DNA of 64,000 bases from Candidula unifasciata (GCA_905116865.2 CAJHNH020000564.1:124001-188000), one strand, 5' to 3'; shown: positions 10,769-21,808, numbered from the stretch's first letter. Made by a program: numbers and translations. Notes: a model not told the origin generated them from the sequence alone.

Positions 10769-12784
10769 TCCTGCCAGCTAAAGACCGCAGGCAGTCGAGG
10801 ACAAACTCACAGCACCGGCAGGTAATCCCACCATGTTTGCACTTCCTGCCCACTCTGCGCTAAATTCAACAGTATCGCTGTCTCAAAGCCTTATTGATTT
10901 CATTAATATCACATTTGAACAATTGAGACGTGCTATGTTAGCAGGGTGGCAGAGATTTGTAGACAATCCTTGTGTGAGCAAGGGTGCCGGTACCTGAGAT
11001 TTCGGGGTACATTGAGCACCTACTCAACAAAGTTTGTGTTTTTGTCTAAGTGGAAAAAAAGGGGGGGGGGTGTCTGAATTCCTCAAAAAATGTTTAATTA
11101 TCATAAAGCCCACCCCCTCCACCCACACGCACACACACGCCCAACGCAAGATAATGTGCAAGCGGGTAAGGTAGCTCCTCTAACCATGTATAGGAAGTCT
11201 CTTTTTTGCCGGTCAAAATGGACGTTAGGCAGCGGCACTGTTCGAAACAGAGGCAAATTTTTTGCTTTTGCCGGACGGTGGCCGATGCATTTTTGCTCCA
11301 TTTGTAGACTGGATATAGTTTCGTCTCCCAGCTTCTGAGTTGAATGCATGGCGTGACCCTGTGAGCTGCGGATTGCATTTGGAAAGTTTTTTCGACTGTG
11401 ACCAACGTGTTGGTGTGAATTGTAGATTCAGAAAATGGCGCGATACCTGTCGTGCAGTGTTGTGGTGCCCGCATGTGATTAAAATTGATCGCGTGGGCAA
11501 CTGCTGATCGGTTGGCGACTTCTGCTACCATCAATGATGAACTGCAATTCTAATACTGTGATAAACATTCTGTGTTTTTTTCGTTGGCACAGGAGCGGAG
11601 CAAAGATGGGGTACTATCCCCACATCGTAGCAAGAAACCCACACGGTATCAACACATAATAATAATGATAACAATTGATATTATTATTACTAGCTAAACA
11701 AGACTCATTGAGCCTCAGACCCTATACCATTATAAGCCTTCCCCCGCACAATATTTCTATCTGGCGGCGCTCCTGAGCCTACGGTAATCTTGTGGTAGTC
11801 AGCAAAGTCAGGAAGCTTCTCGTGTCCACGAGAGTATAGTTTTCATTAAAGAGCTGCCACTTTCTTCGTTTCGTGAATAAAGTCCATGTCATAATTTTGC
11901 TGATGTATTCGGTTGCAAAGATACTTAGTTACATATTCTTTACATCGTTTCGCAAACCAGCTTCATCATGTCTTGGCTGGTGTGCGGTTTTTTCTAGGTA
12001 ATTGTAGGTTAAGAGGTCACTACACGGCATTTTTTTCCAATTTATGACAAAAATGTCACTTTTTCAATGTGTTCGTTTTTTGAAAAGTTCGGCATTCGTA
12101 GAATGGATACACAAAATTAATGTCATTGGTAAACAATTTAGCTTTGAAAAATTAATACTAAAGGCACCAACCCATGCACTTTTTCAAGATTAAAAAAAAA
12201 AATGTTAAAAAGTCAGTTTTCTCACATCTCTATATTTCTGTTTGTTGTGTGTGTGAAATCCTGAAATCTCAGGTAATATAGAGACTAAAAATATGAATAC
12301 TCTCTAAACAATATTATAGGGAATCGCTTTTTCAAAAGTAGATTTTAGAAAGTTTTTATTTTTTAAAATTTGATTATTGGCTTATGATGCAAGATTTTTT
12401 TGACTTTTTCAATAAACTTACATTTTAAAATTCTACGAAAAATATTTAAAAACATATTTAAAGTAAATAAACTACACCTATACCTCCAAATAGGATAAAA
12501 GGTCATGTCTCCATCATTTATTGTTTAATATGTGTGTTTGTTTTGAATATTTTAGGATTCTAAAAACATGTCTCCCCCCTCACCCCCCCCCCCCCAGATG
12601 GCGGCTATTGCCATGACAACCATGGTTTTTTTTTCACACTTAAAGTATGCAAATGTAATAACATGTATCCCTTCATATGACCATTATAAATTAATTGCTC
12701 TAACTCTGTAAATAATTAAAAAAAATTGTTTGGCGTAGTGATCTGTAGGTTAAGCAATTTGCCGTTGATCTCTAAGCGGTACGA
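10769..12784. other. 2-kb non-coding stretch
   Basis: About 11080-11540 is more balanced in composition and carries overlapping open frames on both strands (82 codons plus, 146 and 91 minus), none with a recognised motif. A G-run lies near 11060 and a C-run near 12580. AGATGGCGGC at 12596 and AAATGGCGCG at 11434 resemble YY1-type core motifs, but nothing else suggests a promoter. The rest (11560-12780) is strongly AT-rich. Confidence 0.4.
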
Positions 12785-12980
12785 AAATACTACTATTTCT
12801 TTCCACAAACGATATGGCGCTTGATAGGATCAAAATATTTCAACTTCCGAGACAGGATGCTGTTTATTAACCAATCTTCCGCGACGTTCAGATCTTTTAA
12901 AATGTCAGTATTTATTCTCTTCTTTCTCCGTGATATTCTGATAATCTTTCTATAGCATTTCGGCTCAAAAACCCTCATTT
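12785..12980 (-). mobile_element. LINE remnant: RT C-terminal region
   Basis: The minus-strand frame reads FEPKCYRKIIRISRRKKRIN and later NVAEDWLINSILSRKLKYF. These correspond to the 'E-M-W-C-Y-R-R-I-L-R-I-S-W' and 'KLKYFGH' stretches after the catalytic RT motifs in many LINEs. The frame is open through 61 codons but has no upstream RT. The nearby LINE at 13110 is on the opposite strand and differs in sequence, so this is a separate insertion. Confidence 0.7.
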
Positions 12981-13109
12981 AAAGTCCACGACGCGGTAGT
13001 GGTAAAAGTGATAAAACTATCCTCAGTGTGATTAATGGGAAGACATAAGTAATGGCGATTTCCAAGAAATGTATAGTGCCTAAATGTGTTCAAAAGGCTT
13101 TATTTTAAG

Positions 13110-13850
13110 ACAAGTACAGAAATTGAAGTATCTTGGTACATTCGTAACATCCGAAGAAAGATGTATCACAGAGATACAGAAATGAAACAGGACAATCCAA
13201 AACTACATGTTATAAGAGGAACAACATTTTGTGCAATAAATCCATGTTATCGGAGTTAAGGAACAGAATTCTTGAATGCTATTTTAAGCCAGTTTTAACA
13301 CACGGCTGTAAATTCTGGACAATTAATATACAAGATAAACAATTTCTTGAGACCTCGGAGATGTGTTACAGAAGAATCCTCAGAATTCTGTGGCCAGTCA
13401 AAAAGAGCAACCAAGAAGCTTTGTAAGAGGCGAGGGCTCGAAGACAACTTGTCACAAACATAAGAAAGAGACGGTCATTATTTTATGGTAGTGTTACAAG
13501 AAGAGGGAAATTGGAACACGTTGGGACCATTAGAAAAATCTGTGGAAAGAGAGACAGAGGAAAACAAGCCCGAGAATATTTAGGACAGCGTTTTCTCATG
13601 GCATGGAGGGGTGCCAACACATGAACTTCTAATATTTCTCCTGGTCTCTGGGTAGTGAGATCAAGATGAGCACGCAATGAAATCCCGTTGCAGTTGGAAA
13701 TCGAAGAGAGTAGCCTAACGGCTAATGATGAATGTCTGTCTTCATATATCAAGCCCCGTTGAACACATGAGCTGATACACGCAGTTGCAGATCGCAGATT
13801 GTGGAGAGGCATGATTGCTCACTCCAGTCGCCAAAGCACTTAATGATGAG
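13110..13850 (+). mobile_element. LINE remnant: RT C-terminus to tail, with nested SINE-C piece
   Basis: The order on the plus strand is KLKYLGTFVTSEERC (about 13117), NKSMLSELRNRILECYFKPV, CYRRILRILWPVKK, the region matching GKLEHVVTTGKICGKRDRG of the copy at 39932, and finally ELIHAVADRRLWRGMIAH with a stop near 13840. Stops at about 13183 and 13423 and frameshifts make it dead. The catalytic RT core (FADD motif) is not included, so it is 5'-truncated. A 137-bp SINE-C-derived piece interrupts it at 13625-13761. It belongs to the same family as the LINE fragment at 39932-40148. Confidence 0.8.
13625..13761 (+). mobile_element. SINE-C fragment inserted in LINE, 9-bp target duplication
   Basis: AACACATGA flanks it at 13616-13624 and 13762-13770. 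It holds only the SINE-C body (from ACTTCTAATATTTCTCC to GTAGCCTAACGGC) joined to TAATGATGAATGTCTGTC and TCATATATCAAGCCCCG. That junction partner also follows the SINE-C array at 17646-17686, so this is a deleted version of a SINE-C variant with that 3' tail. The LINE reading resumes exactly after it. Confidence 0.8.
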
Positions 13851-14029
13851 AATGACGTGCCTCTTAGTTCTTCATTGATGACTTATTGATGACTCTTATA
13901 CTTTATATCTTATATGTTTTATTTTGCTTTTACGCCTTTCTATGACTACCCACGTCTGTCATTTATAGTTTGTAGGAATTTCGCATTTATTGTCCTTACG
14001 CATATGGTCACTACCATGATCGCCTAGGA

Positions 14030-14250
14030 CACTCCATTTGTATCCAGCACTACTGACTGCGTAACAAACGCCACACAAATAGCCGTGTCTGCATCACAAA
14101 GTCTCGTAGCCATTCTAGTTGGCCTACTAAAGTTTATGCAGACTATGTCTGCATCCACCATATCTTCTGCTAAAGCATTTCCTTGTCGGTTTTCCCCAGT
14201 ACTGTCCCATGATCTGTTCCGCGCATTGAAATCCCCACACACGAGAAGCC
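14030..14250 (-). mobile_element. LINE remnant: AP-like endonuclease (EEP) domain piece
   Basis: The minus-strand 72-codon frame begins MCGDFNARNRSWDS and continues GENRQGNALAEDM and CINFSRPTRMATRLCDADTA. 'GDFNA...W' followed by 'G..L...' and 'PTR' is the conserved core of the endonuclease of jockey/I-like LINEs, which nicks the target DNA. The rest of the endonuclease and the RT are missing on both sides. It is unrelated in orientation to the LINE piece ending at 13850. Confidence 0.8.
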
Positions 14251-14356
14251 TATTACAGGGAATTTTTCACTCTTTGAGATATAAGAACAAACAGAGGCAA
14301 AGGGCAATGTAGGCACGATGATGGTATAAACACATAGGGCGCAGGTGGTGTTTTTT

Positions 14357-14645
14357 TCATGTGGGTTCCAGAATTGCATTGTGGTGTGGGAAAAAGGGAG
14401 AGGGGGGAGGGGGATAGATCGACTGCCTCCTAACAAGAATGTCGTAAAATTCACCAATTAGGTGTGCTACCTTTGAAGTCGGAGTGCGTCTGCATGAGAG
14501 ACGAGGACCGACAGTCTGCACACAAAACTATAAAATGGCTGTGCACGCAAAACTTCAGTTCTGGAACAAGACTGTAGTTCAGAAGTAGACGAAGAATCAA
14601 AACTTTCTGAGTTTACAGCCAAAAAACTCTAATAGTAATAATAAG
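14357..14645 (+). mobile_element. Repeat D copy, diverged
   Basis: Starts CATGTGGGTTCCAGAATTG, contains TTTGAAGTCGGAGTGCGTCTG and AGACTGTAGTTCAGAAG, and ends near AACTCTAATAGTAATAATAAG. It is more diverged than the 5030 and 9095 copies. Confidence 0.75.
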
Positions 14646-15039
14646 AAACCACCGGAATCTTTTCTCCTCTTTTCATCTTCTCCCCCGCAGTCGTCTTCCA
14701 CTCCAACCAGACGTATAAATTGCCAATGAGAAACACTCACGTTGGCGAACTGTTCTCACAAGACAAGCGCCGACATCCGTTTTTTTCGGTGTTAGTCCGG
14801 GCAACGCATCGCTCGGTGTCTCACATGGAGGACCATTTGTTCGATTTCATATGCGGTTATTTATTTGTAAATATCAAACACACATTTGCAGACATTGGTA
14901 CAAGAATGAGCCCCAGTGGACAATAAAGTCAATTTGTCAAGCAAATTAACATTTTTAGATTTTTTTTTCTTCAAATTTTTGTTCCTGATGAAAACATTTC
15001 ACCAACGATTTCTTGAAAAAACATTCACTTATCGGTGAG
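14646..15039. other. Non-coding with a segment repeated 3.5 kb away
   Basis: 14903-14952 (from AGAATGAGCCCCAGTGG through GCAAATTAACAT) is repeated base for base at 18401-18450, where it sits between two (AT)n tracts. It includes AATAAA. No gene was recognised around it. Confidence 0.6.
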
Positions 15040-15235
15040 TATTTGTAATAATAATTGTTGTCGTCGTCGTCTTTATCAGCATAAACACTAAACTCGCCAC
15101 TTATAGTCGTCATCAGCATAAATACTAAAATCGCTGTTATGGTCGTCTTCATTGGCATCAACACTAAAATCGCCACTTATCGTCATCATCAGCATAAACA
15201 CTAAAATCGTCGTGCTTATCATCATCGCCATCTTC
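15040..15235. repeat. Short degenerate minisatellite (TCAGCATAAACACTAAA)
   Basis: Four units about 40-55 bp apart share CATCAGCATAAACACTAAA and TCGCCACTTAT, separated by GTCGTCGTC-type triplets. It is short and imperfect. Confidence 0.65.
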
Positions 15236-15359
15236 GTTGTCATCCTTATCTATCTGAAGAGCAACAGTGAGGTGTGTGAGGTTACGACCCTGTCGTTCCT
15301 GATCTCTTAGCAGAGTGTGCTAATTCAAATGCTGGTATCTTTTATTAACGACTTCACTG

Positions 15360-15515
15360 ACGGGTTGTCTTGAGTTGGTTTCGACAACGGTACCGAGAGG
15401 TGACCGTTAAGAGCAATGGCAAACTACTGAACGTAACATCTGCTTAGAAAAACATCAACAGCTAAAAAATACCGGGGTTGGTTCTGCAGCCTGTAAAGGA
15501 TATGCAACTAACTTA
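15360..15515 (+). mobile_element. SINE-A copy lacking its tRNA head
   Basis: Begins around TTGAGTTGGTTTCGACAACGG, has AGCAATGGCAAACTACTGAAC, and ends TGTAAAGGATATGCAACTAAC. What follows (TTAATGTGTATGCATTTGTTAACATG, 15515-15540) reappears inside each unit of the tandem array that begins next to it. Confidence 0.75.
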
Positions 15516-15539
15516 ATGTGTATGCATTTGTTAACATGT

Positions 15540-17640
15540 AAATGGTGTCCGCTTATTGCTAGATTTTCTTCGCGGGTTCAATCTCCGGTAAGGGCTGGGG
15601 ATGTTTTTCAAGAAAGTCTCAGGTCAAATGGCAGTTGAAATCGAAGAGAGTTCATTTTAGTTAACATGGATAGGGTGTAAGAAAGTTCTGCGTGGTCTCG
15701 AGGCATGGTGTCCGCTTCGATTGCTAGATTTTCCGGGTTCAATCTCCGGTAAGGGCTGGGATGTTTTTTCACGTGGACTTGAACTTCTAATATTTCTCCT
15801 GGTCTCTAGGTAGTGAGATGAAGATGAGCACGCAATGAAATCCCTTTGCAGTTGGAAATCGAAGAGAGTAGCCTAACGGCGCTGCCCGGGCAAAATTTAG
15901 AGTTAAAAAATCTACTCTAAGTATTTCAGGATCCTCGCCGGATATGCAACTAGCTTAATGTGTAAGAAAGTTCCACCAAATGGGTAAATATTTCATTTGT
16001 TAACATGTAGGGGCTGCGTGGTCTCGAGGCATGGTGTCCGCTTCGATTGCTAGAGGTTCCGGGTTCAATCTCCGGTGGGCTGGGATGTTTTTTCACGTGG
16101 ACTTGAACTTCTAATATTTCTCCTGGTCTCTAGGTAGTGAGATCAAGATGAGCACGCAATGAAATCCCTTTGCAGTTGGAAATCGAAGAGAGTAGCCTAA
16201 CGGCGCTGCCCGGGCAAAATTTAGAGTTAAAAATCTACTCTAAGTATTTCAGGATCCTCGCCGGATATGCAACTAGCTTAATGTGTAAGAAAGTTCCACC
16301 AAATGGGTAAATATTTCATTTGTTAACATGTAGGGACTGCGTGGTCTCGAGGCATGGTGTCCGCTTCGATTGCTAGAGGTTCCGGGTTCAATCTCCGGTG
16401 GGCTGGGATGTTTTTTCACGTGGACTTGAACTTCTAATATTTCTCCTGGTCTCTAGGTAGTGAGATCAAGATGAGCACGCAATGAAATCCCTTTGCAGTT
16501 GGAAATCGAAGAGAGTAGCCTAACGGCGCTGCCCGGGCAAAATTTAGAGTTAAAAATCTACTCTAAGTATTTCAGGATCCTCGCCGGATATGCAACTAGC
16601 TTAATGTGTAAGAAAGTTCCACCAAATGGGTAAATATTTCATTTGTTAACATGTAGGGGCTGCGTGGTCTCGAGGCATGGTGTCCGCTTCGATTGCTAGA
16701 GGTTCCGGGTTCAATCTCCGGTGGGCTGGGATGTTTTTTCACGTGGACTTGAACTTCTAATATTTCTCCTGGTCTCTGGGTAGTGAGATCAAGATGAGCA
16801 CGCAATGAAATCCCTTTGCAGTTGGAAATCGAAGAGAGTAGCCTAACGGCGCTGCCCGGGCAAAATTTAGAGTTAAAAATCTACTCTAAGTATTTCAGGA
16901 TCCTCGCCGGATATGCAACTAGCTTAATGTGTAAGAAAGTTCCATCAAATGGGTAAATATTTCATTTGTTAACATGTAGGGGCTGCGTGGTCTCGAGGCA
17001 TGGTGTCCGCTTCGATTGCTAGAGGTTCCGGGTTCAATCTCCGGTAAGGGCTGGGATGTTTTTTCACGTGGACTTGAACTTCTAATATTTCTCCTGGTCT
17101 CTGGGTAGTGAGATCAAGATGAGCACGCAATGAAATCCCTTTGCAGTTGGAAATCGAAGAGAGTAGCCTAACGGCGCTGCCCGGGCAAAATTTAGAGTTA
17201 AAAATCTACTCTAAGTATTTCAGGATCCTCGCCGGATATGCAACTAGCTTAATGTGTAAGAAAGTTCCACCAAATGGGTAAATATTTCATTTGTTAACAT
17301 GTAGGGGCTGCGTGGTCTCGAGGCATGGTGTCCGCTTCGATTGCTAGAGGTTCCGGGTTCAATCTCCGGTAAGGGCTGGGATGTTTTTTTCACGTGGACT
17401 TGAACTTCTAATATTTCTCCTGGTCTCTGGGTAGTGAGATCAAGATGAGCAAGCAATGAAATCCCTTTGCAGTTGGAAATCGAAGAGAGTAGCCTAACGG
17501 CGCTGCCCGGGCAAAATTTAGAGATAAAAATCTACTCTAAGTATTTCAGGATCCTCGCCGGTGCTACCGAGCCTATGCACTGTGCTGAGCTTCTTCGTAC
17601 TTAAGATAGTAGAATCAAGTTCTTTAACTTGTCCTCTCCT
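15540..17640 (+). repeat. SINE-C-derived tandem array, ~324-bp unit, about six units
   Basis: The head GCTGCGTGGTCTCGAGGC recurs near 15688, 16012, 16334, 16658, 16981 and 17306, at spacings of 322-326 bp. Each unit has the SINE-C head (B box GGTTCAATCTC, for example 16062-16072) and body up to GATCCTCGCCGG. It then jumps to ATATGCAACTAGCTTAATGTG...TTTGTTAACATGTAG, which is the end and flank of the SINE-A at 15360-15540. The SINE-C 3' third is lost in all units except the last. Units are nearly identical, so amplification is recent. The 69-70-codon minus-strand frames recurring here are not genes. Confidence 0.9.
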
Positions 17641-18035
17641 TGGCGTCTAATGATGAATGTCTGTCTTCATATATCAAGCCCCGTTGAAGGCTCGGAAGTT
17701 TTCACGTAGATTTCTCTGGGTAGTATAAGACCAGACGTCAGTGTGTATTGTTGAGCTCATAAAAAATCACTTGGTAGTTGGAAATCGAAAAGAGTAGTCT
17801 AAAGGCGCAGTCTGGACAAAATTTTGAGTTAAAAATCTGTCTAAAGTATTTCAGGATCCTCGCCGGTGCTACAAAGCCTGTGCACTTTGCTGAGTTTTTT
17901 CGGACTCAGACTTGAGTTAGAAGAAAATCGGGACACTTATTTGTGATGTTGATCCCTTGCTCAAAAACCTCTAACGAAAATCTTTAGCTTGTCCTCTCAT
18001 CGGCGTCTAATGATAAATAACTGTCTTCAGAAAAT
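17641..18035 (+). mobile_element. SINE-C variant tail and a second diverged SINE-C body
   Basis: 17641-17690 carries the tail TAATGATGAATGTCTGTC and ATCAAGCCCCGTTGAA. From 17697 a diverged body follows (TTTTCACGTAGATTTCTCTGG; GTTGGAAATCGAAAAGAG; GATCCTCGCCGGTGCTAC; GACTCAGACTTGAGTTAGAAG). A second similar tail (CGGCGTCTAATGATAAATAAC) lies near 18000. The tRNA head of this copy is missing. Confidence 0.72.
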
Positions 18036-18331
18036 GTCTCATCCTCAGTTGGATTTGTGGCGTTTGAATGGCTTGATCTCAATCTTCGTGTTAGGATCTT
18101 TCCACCCAGGTACAAAGTTCTGCTATAGTTGATTTCTTCACACAACCTGCTGGTGACATATTGGGCCCAGAAGAATCAGATATTCGTTCCATTTGTCTCT
18201 TGTGAAAACACTGAATGATTTGCTTATGCTGACATCAAGTAGCTGAATCTTAGTGGACACAGGCATTCCTAATATAAGAAGTGCGAAACAATGGGCGCAA
18301 CAAGCGAACAACCATTACAGCGGTAAAGAAC

Positions 18332-18336
<5 letters not shown>
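18036..18336. other. Non-coding, nothing recognised
   Basis: No shared repeat or protein-like frame was seen. Confidence 0.4.
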
Positions 18337-18406
<70 letters not shown>

Positions 18407-18468
18407 AGCCCCAGTGGACAATAAAGTCAATTTGTCAAGCAAATTAACATTACTATATATATATATAG
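18337..18468. repeat. (AT)n tracts around a 50-bp duplicated segment
   Basis: (AT)n at 18337-18400 and a short (TA)n at 18455-18467 bracket 18401-18450, an exact copy of 14903-14952. Confidence 0.9.
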
Positions 18469-18871
18469 TCTGTATTTTGTGTCGCCCCTGAGCCGGCATT
18501 CCCAATGAGGCCTTGTAGATATTTTCGAACAAACCCTTTGGTAACAAATCTGCTACTATTCTATACATTTTTTCATGCATAAGTGCGCCGTATACTTGAG
18601 GAAATACAGTAGTTTGACAAACGACTCGTATTTTTGCTAGTAATTCTTGTTGTGACTTTCCAGCTTTTCAGTTTTTGTCCCTTGCAGGAGTTTATCCTTT
18701 TCTTTTCAGTCATAGTGGCCATACTATCGTGCTTTGAACGCCACCATTTTCACAAAAGGAATTGCAGTTTTTTCCCCCTGGTATTTCAGGCGTCTTGAAG
18801 AATGTTCCCGACACATTTGACAAACAGAGGAGGCTCATTGTTGCTGGAATATTCTTTAATGTAAGATTTCT
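18469..18871. other. Non-coding, nothing recognised
   Basis: No recognisable repeat or domain. It ends at AGATTTCT, the left target duplication of the LINE that follows. Confidence 0.4.
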
Positions 18872-19180
18872 GGACAGTTAACAAGAAAAATGAAAATGAA
18901 AGAAACTGACTCACGTAGAGAACTGAGTGCCCACATCAGAAAGAGACAATCTAAATTCTTTGGTCTTGTGACGAAAAGGAGAAAACTGGAGGACATCATG
19001 ACAGAAGGAAAGCTAGTGGGAGGAGAGGCAGAGGGAGACCGAGAGAACAGATGCTGGAAAGTTTGACATCATTGCATGGAGGATCAACTGTGTCAGAGTT
19101 GACTGAAAGTACACGAGACAAAAGGTTGTGGATAGACCTGACTACCAACGCCAAACGGCATGGACTTTAAGAAGAAGAAG
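18872..19180 (+). mobile_element. 5'-truncated LINE 3' end with GAA tail and 8-bp target duplication
   Basis: Flanked by AGATTTCT (18864-18871) and AGATTTCT (19181-19188). Reading in pieces gives RRELSAHIRKRQSKFFGLVT, then GRRGRGRPREQMLESL, then DKRLWIDLTTNAKRHGL and a stop, then (GAA)n. This is the usual C-terminus of LINE ORF2-type proteins. It is close in sequence to the piece at 37960-38190. The GAA tail is shared with repeat D, suggesting this LINE lineage could provide the copying machinery for D. Confidence 0.82.
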
Positions 19181-19188
19181 AGATTTCT

Positions 19189-19892
19189 AAAAATGTATAC
19201 ACATGTTCACTGACGTCATCTATAGATTTTTTCGAAGTTATATCAAATTACTATAAGAAGTGATAAAATGGTATTTTCTTAGAAACTCAGCTATACTAGT
19301 ACGTCTTCAGAAACAGTTTGAAATGAGAACGAAGTTTTGCGTGTGTGCTAAGTTGCCCAAGTAGTAGTTCGCCGTAATCATAAGTATCCGGGCGTAATGG
19401 TAACTACCATGTTTCTATGAAAATAAAACCTAACCCAGTTAAAACGTCCTGGCATGATTAAAGATGCTCGTAACATAAGCCCTACCTTAAATACACGCCC
19501 TAGTAAAAATCAAAATGTCCTGTTCACGTTTCCCAGCCCATCTACACACCGGCTGACCTTTCATTCATACTTTCTCAGATTCTTCTACTTCGGATGGGTA
19601 TCACGTTGTCTTCCGTCTAATCACATCAGCGCCGATGTCAAGTGTTCCATACTTCACGATGACACAACTTTCAACCACCCCAGAACATGTAGAACTGGCC
19701 CTAACCCAAACACCCCTACCCACAGCCTCAGCCTAGGTCACACGAGAGACTCTTTTCGAAGAAAGCAGTTCAACGTGAAACCCCTCTGATCTAGAGCAGA
19801 CTGAGAAAGTGTGTAGATGGGCAAGGAAACGTGAACAGGTCCATCAAAACCCCAACCTTCCACTAGATTACTTGGCGAGAACAGCGTCCATC
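19189..19892. other. Non-coding, nothing recognised
   Basis: A 111-codon open frame (19454-19789, plus) rich in Pro, Thr and His has no recognised motif. I would not call it a gene without transcript evidence. Confidence 0.4.
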
Positions 19893-20265
19893 CCGTTTGA
19901 AGTTTGAAAACCCGATCAACATCATGGCACACGGGTAGTAACCCATAAGTGATCTGTTTTACTTCTAATTCAAGTCTGAGTCCGAAGTAGCTTAGCGCAG
20001 TGCATGGGCTCCGTAGCAGCGAGGATCCTGAAATATTGTGGGTAGATTTTTATTTCCAAATTTTGCCCGGGCAGCGCCGTTATGCTACTCTTTTCGATTT
20101 TCAACAATACACAGGGGTATCTGATCTCACTACCCAGAGACCAGGGGAAATTACCACGGAAACGTGAACAGAAAAAAATCCCACCCTTCACCGGGCCTGA
20201 ACCCGAAACCTCTAACACACAAGGCAGACACAATACCTCGAGACCACCCAGCCGCCCCCCTCCCC
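19893..20265 (-). mobile_element. SINE-C copy, near full length
   Basis: The 3' end at the left has GATCAACATCATGGCACACGG and TTCAAGTCTGAGTCCG. The body has GCCCGGGCAGCGCCG. The head at the right shows, on the complement, GGTGGTCTCGAGGTATTG. A C-run follows at 20255-20275. Confidence 0.85.
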
Positions 20266-20399
20266 CCCCCCCGCCCCTCGTCTAACACGTAAACTCAAGC
20301 AGGTTTTGGCGAAAAAAGCTAAAATTTATTAGGTGTCTTGTATTGCGTATCAATGCTCCAATAAGAACCCTGCTGGATGTGTTTGTGATTTTAGTAGGT

Positions 20400-20690
20400 A
20401 ACTGTACTTTCCGTAGTTTGAAGGTCCCTTTTAAACTCTTTTAAGGGTTTTTGGAATATAGGGCTAGATGTACATTTTTATAGACTAATCGGTACTTGGT
20501 GTGTGATGTGGTCTGCATCACGCCCACCGCCTTTACTTCCCAGCACTGCACCTGGTACCCACGCAAGGCTGGGTCGACCTGGGAGTCAAGGTCATTTTTG
20601 AAAAATGTCCGGCTCCGCCAGAACGCGAGCCCACGACCTTACGATCCTCAGGAGGGCGTCGAGCCTCCAACGCCACAATTTCAGTAGTTT
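20400..20690 (-). mobile_element. SINE-E copy, near full length
   Basis: The left end on the plus strand is AATATAGGGCTAGATGTAC (complement of the 3' part). Then come CGCCTTTACTTCCCAGCACTGC, GGCTGGGTCGACCTGGGAG and TCATTTTTGAAAAATGTCC. The tRNA-like head is at the right, with GCGAGCCCACGACC (degraded B box) near 20628. Confidence 0.82.
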
Positions 20691-21407
20691 GACACTTATT
20701 TATTTAACTTCTGCGGACACATTATTGTTAAAATCAACGTCAAGCAGTTTGCTAGCAAATTGCCTGCTGCGGAATAGAACTTAGTATGTTGGAATTCTAA
20801 AACTTTATTCTAGCCCTTAAGACACAATTGCAGCCGTCCTTGTTGGAAGCGTTGTTTGATAATCGCATTCATCTGTTGTCCATAGGCAGTGTACAATCGT
20901 AAACAATTTATTGGTAGCAGCCACCAGACAAGACGATCGCAGCAAGACAAGTTAATACGATAGTTATAGGGAAGCTATGATTGATGATAAATTATTTCAT
21001 GTCACATATGAAATCCCAGCCACGACACTGAGGTCATATTCGGGACTAATTTGCGCCGAATCCCTAACCCCATACCCTTCTCCTCACAATACACCCACAC
21101 TTACACACATACACACAATGCCACCTACGTCATTTAGAGACTGGTTTGGGCTGCGGGTCTTTCTTTTTTTTTTTTGTCTGGTCAGGGAAATCGATATCGT
21201 TCACAAGACACAGCTAACTGTCAAAGACTTCCGCTGACTGGTGCCAAGCTGTGGAACAACCATCTCAAGCGATGGAAGAGCAATCAGTCGTGGAGATTCA
21301 GGCTAGGCTGATGCGTTTGATTCCATCACCAGAGATCTGTCACCGTCATTTTAATTTTGCTCAGTTCACTTTCTAATCAAATAATTGTCTGAAGTGGATG
21401 ATTATTG
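20691..21407. other. Non-coding, nothing recognised
   Basis: The 86-codon open frame at 20977-21237 lacks a recognisable motif. No known repeats were seen. Confidence 0.45.
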
Positions 21408-21555
21408 TAATAATAAGCCAGTTATGTGGCTAAGTCCCAGATGGACCAAGCCTTTAATGGGTACAGCGTAAAAGTGATAGGAAGTGAAGGCAGCCGGCGT
21501 GATGCTGACGACATCACAAACCCAGGGTTCCATTTATTGGTCTATCAAATATGTG
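21408..21555 (+). mobile_element. SINE-E fragment
   Basis: Contains ATAGGAAGTGAAGGCAGCCGG, GATGCTGACGACATCACA and TTATTGGTCTATCAAAT in the right order. A short head-like GTGGCTAAGTCC precedes it. Diverged. Confidence 0.65.
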
Positions 21556-21808
21556 TTTAGCCTCAGATGACGGAGACGCCACCGGTGTGTAAAGTGACAT
21601 TAACTTTCATTCACGTTTGCATAATATTATTATTATTACTGCACACTCAAACAACGCTTAAGCCTCTTCAGACCCCCACTCCTGACCCCCCCCCCAGCCC
21701 CAACCATAGTTATCAGGTACCAGAGCTTCTCCCTCCTAAATGTGATACACGTGGGACACCCCTGGTTGTAGTCTTTCGTTATATTATTTTCGCGCATGAA
21801 AGCCTAGA

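Noticed and set aside
11094..11534. 146-codon minus frame as an exon
   Set aside because: No recognisable motif, and overlapping open frames on both strands suggest chance in a more GC-balanced patch. RNA-seq would decide.
12590..12610. YY1-type promoter motif (AGATGGCGGC), also at 45199
   Set aside because: Short motifs are expected by chance in 64 kb and no transcript features accompany them.
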